Shown here one piece after another: positions 63,001-64,000 of a stretch of DNA of 64,000 bases. Every line of letters starts with the position of its first letter. Within the stretch, counting starts at the first letter, position 1. This DNA is from Sphingopyxis sp. QXT-31. Its GTDB lineage: Bacteria; Pseudomonadota; Alphaproteobacteria; Sphingomonadales; Sphingomonadaceae. The notes beneath the pieces were generated by a model, which did no database searches, had not been told where the DNA came from, and worked only from the letters and a program-made list of their open reading frames with translations. The stretch covers positions 930,001-994,000 of the forward strand of contig NZ_CP019449.1 in NCBI RefSeq assembly GCF_001984035.1. Reading direction: 5' to 3'. The position numbers and the translations under genes are program-made.

Positions 63001-64000
63001 CGAATAATGGATGCTGCGCTCGAGCGTTTCGATCGTGACGCCATTGGCGTCCTTGACCGTCGCGACGAGGCGGTTTTCGCCCTCGCGGATCTCGATCCCG
63101 CGCCAGATGCTCACTGCGACCTGGCCGTCGCCCGACTTGCGCGCGCCTTCGTAAGCGAGCGGGTCGACGGGTTTGCCGTTGATCGTCAGCGTCACCGTCT
63201 GCCCCGGCGCATGCTTGATCGCGGCGCGAACCGCCTTGGCGCGCGGATTATGGTCGGGGGCGGGGAAGAGCCAGGCGATGCCCGGGCCTTCGCCCTCAAG
63301 CCAGTCGCGGTTGGCGCCCGCGGCGTCGGGATCGCTGAGCACCACCGGCGCTTCGGCAGACTTGACGTCGGGCGCGGCGCGCGGGGCGCTGGCGATAGCG
63401 CGGAAATCGGCCCGCTTCAGCGAGCCGCCGCGGCCCTGCACGAAGCGCGAGATTGCGCTGCCGGCGCTCGCCGTCGAGCGTGCGCAGTCGATCGGTGCAC
63501 GGTCGAGCGGCAGCGTCGAGGGATCGATCTGCACGACGTGCAGGCCGGGGCGCACGCCTTCGAAATGATAACGCCCGTCCTGGTCGGTGACCGCATAGCT
63601 GCCGTCCTGCAGCATCACGCGCACGCCGCCGATCCCTGCGGCCTTGCCCGGATTGACGCCGCAGCCACCGTCGGTGATGCGCCCGATGATCGTCATCCGG
63701 TCGCCGAGCTGGTCGCGCTTGATCGACACCGTCGCCTCCGAGACGTTCGACGTCGCGCCGCGACTGTCGGTCGCGGTGGCGCGGTTGAGCGCGTTGCCGG
63801 GCTGCGCCGAGACGATGACTTCGGCCAAATAAGTGAGCAGGACGCGCTGCCCCGCCGCGAGCGCGGGCAGGGTGACGCTGAATTCGCGGCCGTTTTCGGC
63901 TACGACCGGGTCGATGCGCACGCCGTTGGCGCGCACGCTGTCGAGCCGCAGCCGCATGCCCTTGGGCAGCGCGTCGCGCACCGTCACCACGCCGCTGGCG
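60073..64000 (-). CDS. Large DUF11/CarboxypepD_reg/outer-membrane-barrel protein, 5' partial
   Basis: At least 1,305 residues in the window, open at the right edge, so the N-terminus is missing. The visible start has a DUF11-type domain (VVTVRDALPKGMRLRLDSVRANG). Then a carboxypeptidase-regulatory-like segment (ITDGGCGVNPGKAAGIGGVRVMLQDGSYAVTDQDGRYHFEGVRPG), several beta-sandwich stretches, and from about residue 480 to the end a long outer-membrane beta-barrel-like region ending SGAYVTFKLKFDQTSFQGLGL. The GLGL end does not show the usual terminal Phe. It is a surface or outer-membrane protein with unknown ligand. Confidence 0.8.
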   Translation of the reverse strand, partial: ASGVVTVRDALPKGMRLRLDSVRANGVRIDPVVAENGREFSVTLPALAAGQRVLLTYLAEVIVSAQPGNALNRATATDSRGATSNVSEATVSIKRDQLGDRMTIIGRITDGGCGVNPGKAAGIGGVRVMLQDGSYAVTDQDGRYHFEGVRPGLHVVQIDPSTLPLDRAPIDCARSTASAGSAISRFVQGRGGSLKRADFRAIASAPRAAPDVKSAEAPVVLSDPDAAGANRDWLEGEGPGIAWLFPAPDHNPRAKAVRAAIKHAPGQTVTLTINGKPVDPLAYEGARKSGDGQVAVSIWRGIEIREGENRLVATVKDANGVTIETLERSIHYSITPMRAALIREKSVLVADGVTRPVLAVRLTDRDGKPIRSGLTGDFSVPAPYYPAVEADAQQARQLSGLERARPVWKIAGDDGIAYIELEPTTASGTLTIDFAFRDDKVTRNQTIETWLDPGDRPWTVVGFAAGTIGYNTLDDRMEPVAETLDDLNGDARLALYAKGRVRGKWLMTLAYDSDKDKDDARFGGVIDPRAYYTIYADRNETRYDAASVRKLYLRLERPQFYAMFGDFETGISEPQLARYQRALNGGKAEYRGPNVAAAAFAADTPYRFRRDEIQGNGLTGPYQLGAKDILPNSERVVIETRDRLHSERIVETRSLTRHIDYDIDYFAGTLRFREPVLSRSSGLDPQFIVAEYEVDGIGERVLNAGGRVSYQSDDEKLRVGATFIHDEDSDAKTNLGGVDARYRPNVDTEIRAEIAVSDASAKGGSAVAAAGRATAWLVEAEHHSRSIDVLAYVRERETGFGAGQLNRGEDGTRKFGVDARLRATRTLSLTGSAWQEDFLDVGSRRRAARALVEYDNGTTVARAGLTHADDRLSDGTRNTSNIVQFGATQRLFEKRLELDAQTEFALGGKDASVDFPTRHRLGARFAITRDVNLVGSYEIADGDSIKARTARLGFDLAPWAGARLLATANQQDIGEYGPRSFAAYGLSQSLRLGKKLTVDISVDGNRTLGGIRAGDVLNPDQPVASGGFLGGNGTLTEDFVAISTGATYRTERWTLTGRAEYRDGELVNRYGLTLGTLRQLGEGGALGALFTYAKASGAGTVPTTEVMSFEMSWAHRPAESRVSWLNKTEFRSDKVRDAIAGQPGPIGGGALTIDGDATSRRALNSLSVNWTPMGNREVGDRRGGDRMWYECAEVGVFWGTRYNFDKFGADDVKGWSNLLGADFRFNLGEHVDVGASGTVRVGTGGDTVNWAGGPTVTLSPMKNANVTLGYNFAGFHDRDFEDSRYSRSGAYVTFKLKFDQTSFQGLGL

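Overview
This is a high-GC (about two thirds G+C), gene-dense chromosomal segment from an alphaproteobacterium, most likely a sphingomonad and close to Sphingopyxis or Sphingomonas. The indications are a CpdR-type receiver protein, an EipA/DUF1134 envelope protein, several TonB-dependent receptors, an argD-argF-hslO operon, a petABC operon, a branched-chain 2-oxoacid dehydrogenase operon and short dispersed GC-rich inverted repeats of the kind sphingomonads carry. Genus is inferred from gene content and style, not from a marker-gene comparison. No prophage, insertion sequence, integron, rRNA operon or CRISPR array was seen; the window is mostly core chromosome with small accessory islands.

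Layout. 0-5 kb: a beta-helix protein and diheme cytochrome pair, maleylacetoacetate isomerase and a TonB receptor. 5-8.5 kb: a MarR regulator, then an overlapping PqqD-like / HprK-related kinase / nucleotidyltransferase cassette and a phosphoglycolate phosphatase. 8.6-14 kb: glmU and glmS (UDP-GlcNAc synthesis) with a GNAT enzyme, a VapBC-type toxin-antitoxin pair and a SUKH-like gene lying between or beside them. 14-21.6 kb: HAD and dienelactone hydrolases, a DUF411 protein, aldo/keto reductase, LysE exporter with a divergent Lrp regulator, a luciferase-like monooxygenase and a CDF cation transporter. 21.6-27 kb: argD-argF-hslO and queC-queE. 27-36 kb: lipB, two paralogous multi-pass membrane proteins, hemF-trmL, petABC, apt, eipA and tRNA-Ser. 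36-44 kb: a complete histidine utilization regulon (hutC-hutF divergent from hutI-hutH-hutG-hutU) sharing one perfect palindromic operator. 44-51 kb: an iron-associated region with PepSY, DUF2271, DUF4198 and ApbE proteins on one strand and a PKHD-type dioxygenase, a siderophore receptor and a TonB protein on the other, flanked by Fur-like boxes. 51-56 kb: alpha/beta hydrolase, a DECR2-like reductase, tRNA-Val, CpdR, an N-formylglutamate amidohydrolase family protein, a candidate structured small RNA, tRNA-Pro, a JAB-domain protein and thyA. 56-60 kb: the three-gene E1alpha-E1beta-E2 branched-chain dehydrogenase operon. 60-64 kb: the C-terminal 1300 residues of a very large DUF11/outer-membrane-barrel protein that runs off the window.

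How the parts work together. The hut genes convert histidine to glutamate by the formiminoglutamate deiminase route (HutF then HutG). The iron region couples ferric-siderophore uptake (receptor, TonB, dioxygenase) to what looks like a flavinylated periplasmic redox module (ApbE modifying the DUF2271 protein, with PepSY as a membrane electron carrier). PetABC, HemF and LipB serve respiration and its cofactors.

The least explained signals are a strand-specific, strongly folded candidate small RNA at about 54.4-54.5 kb, terminator-like hairpins in the argD and queC upstream regions, the flavinylation motif in the DUF2271 protein, the peptide-modification-like PqqD/HprK cassette without a visible substrate, and three families of dispersed inverted repeats.
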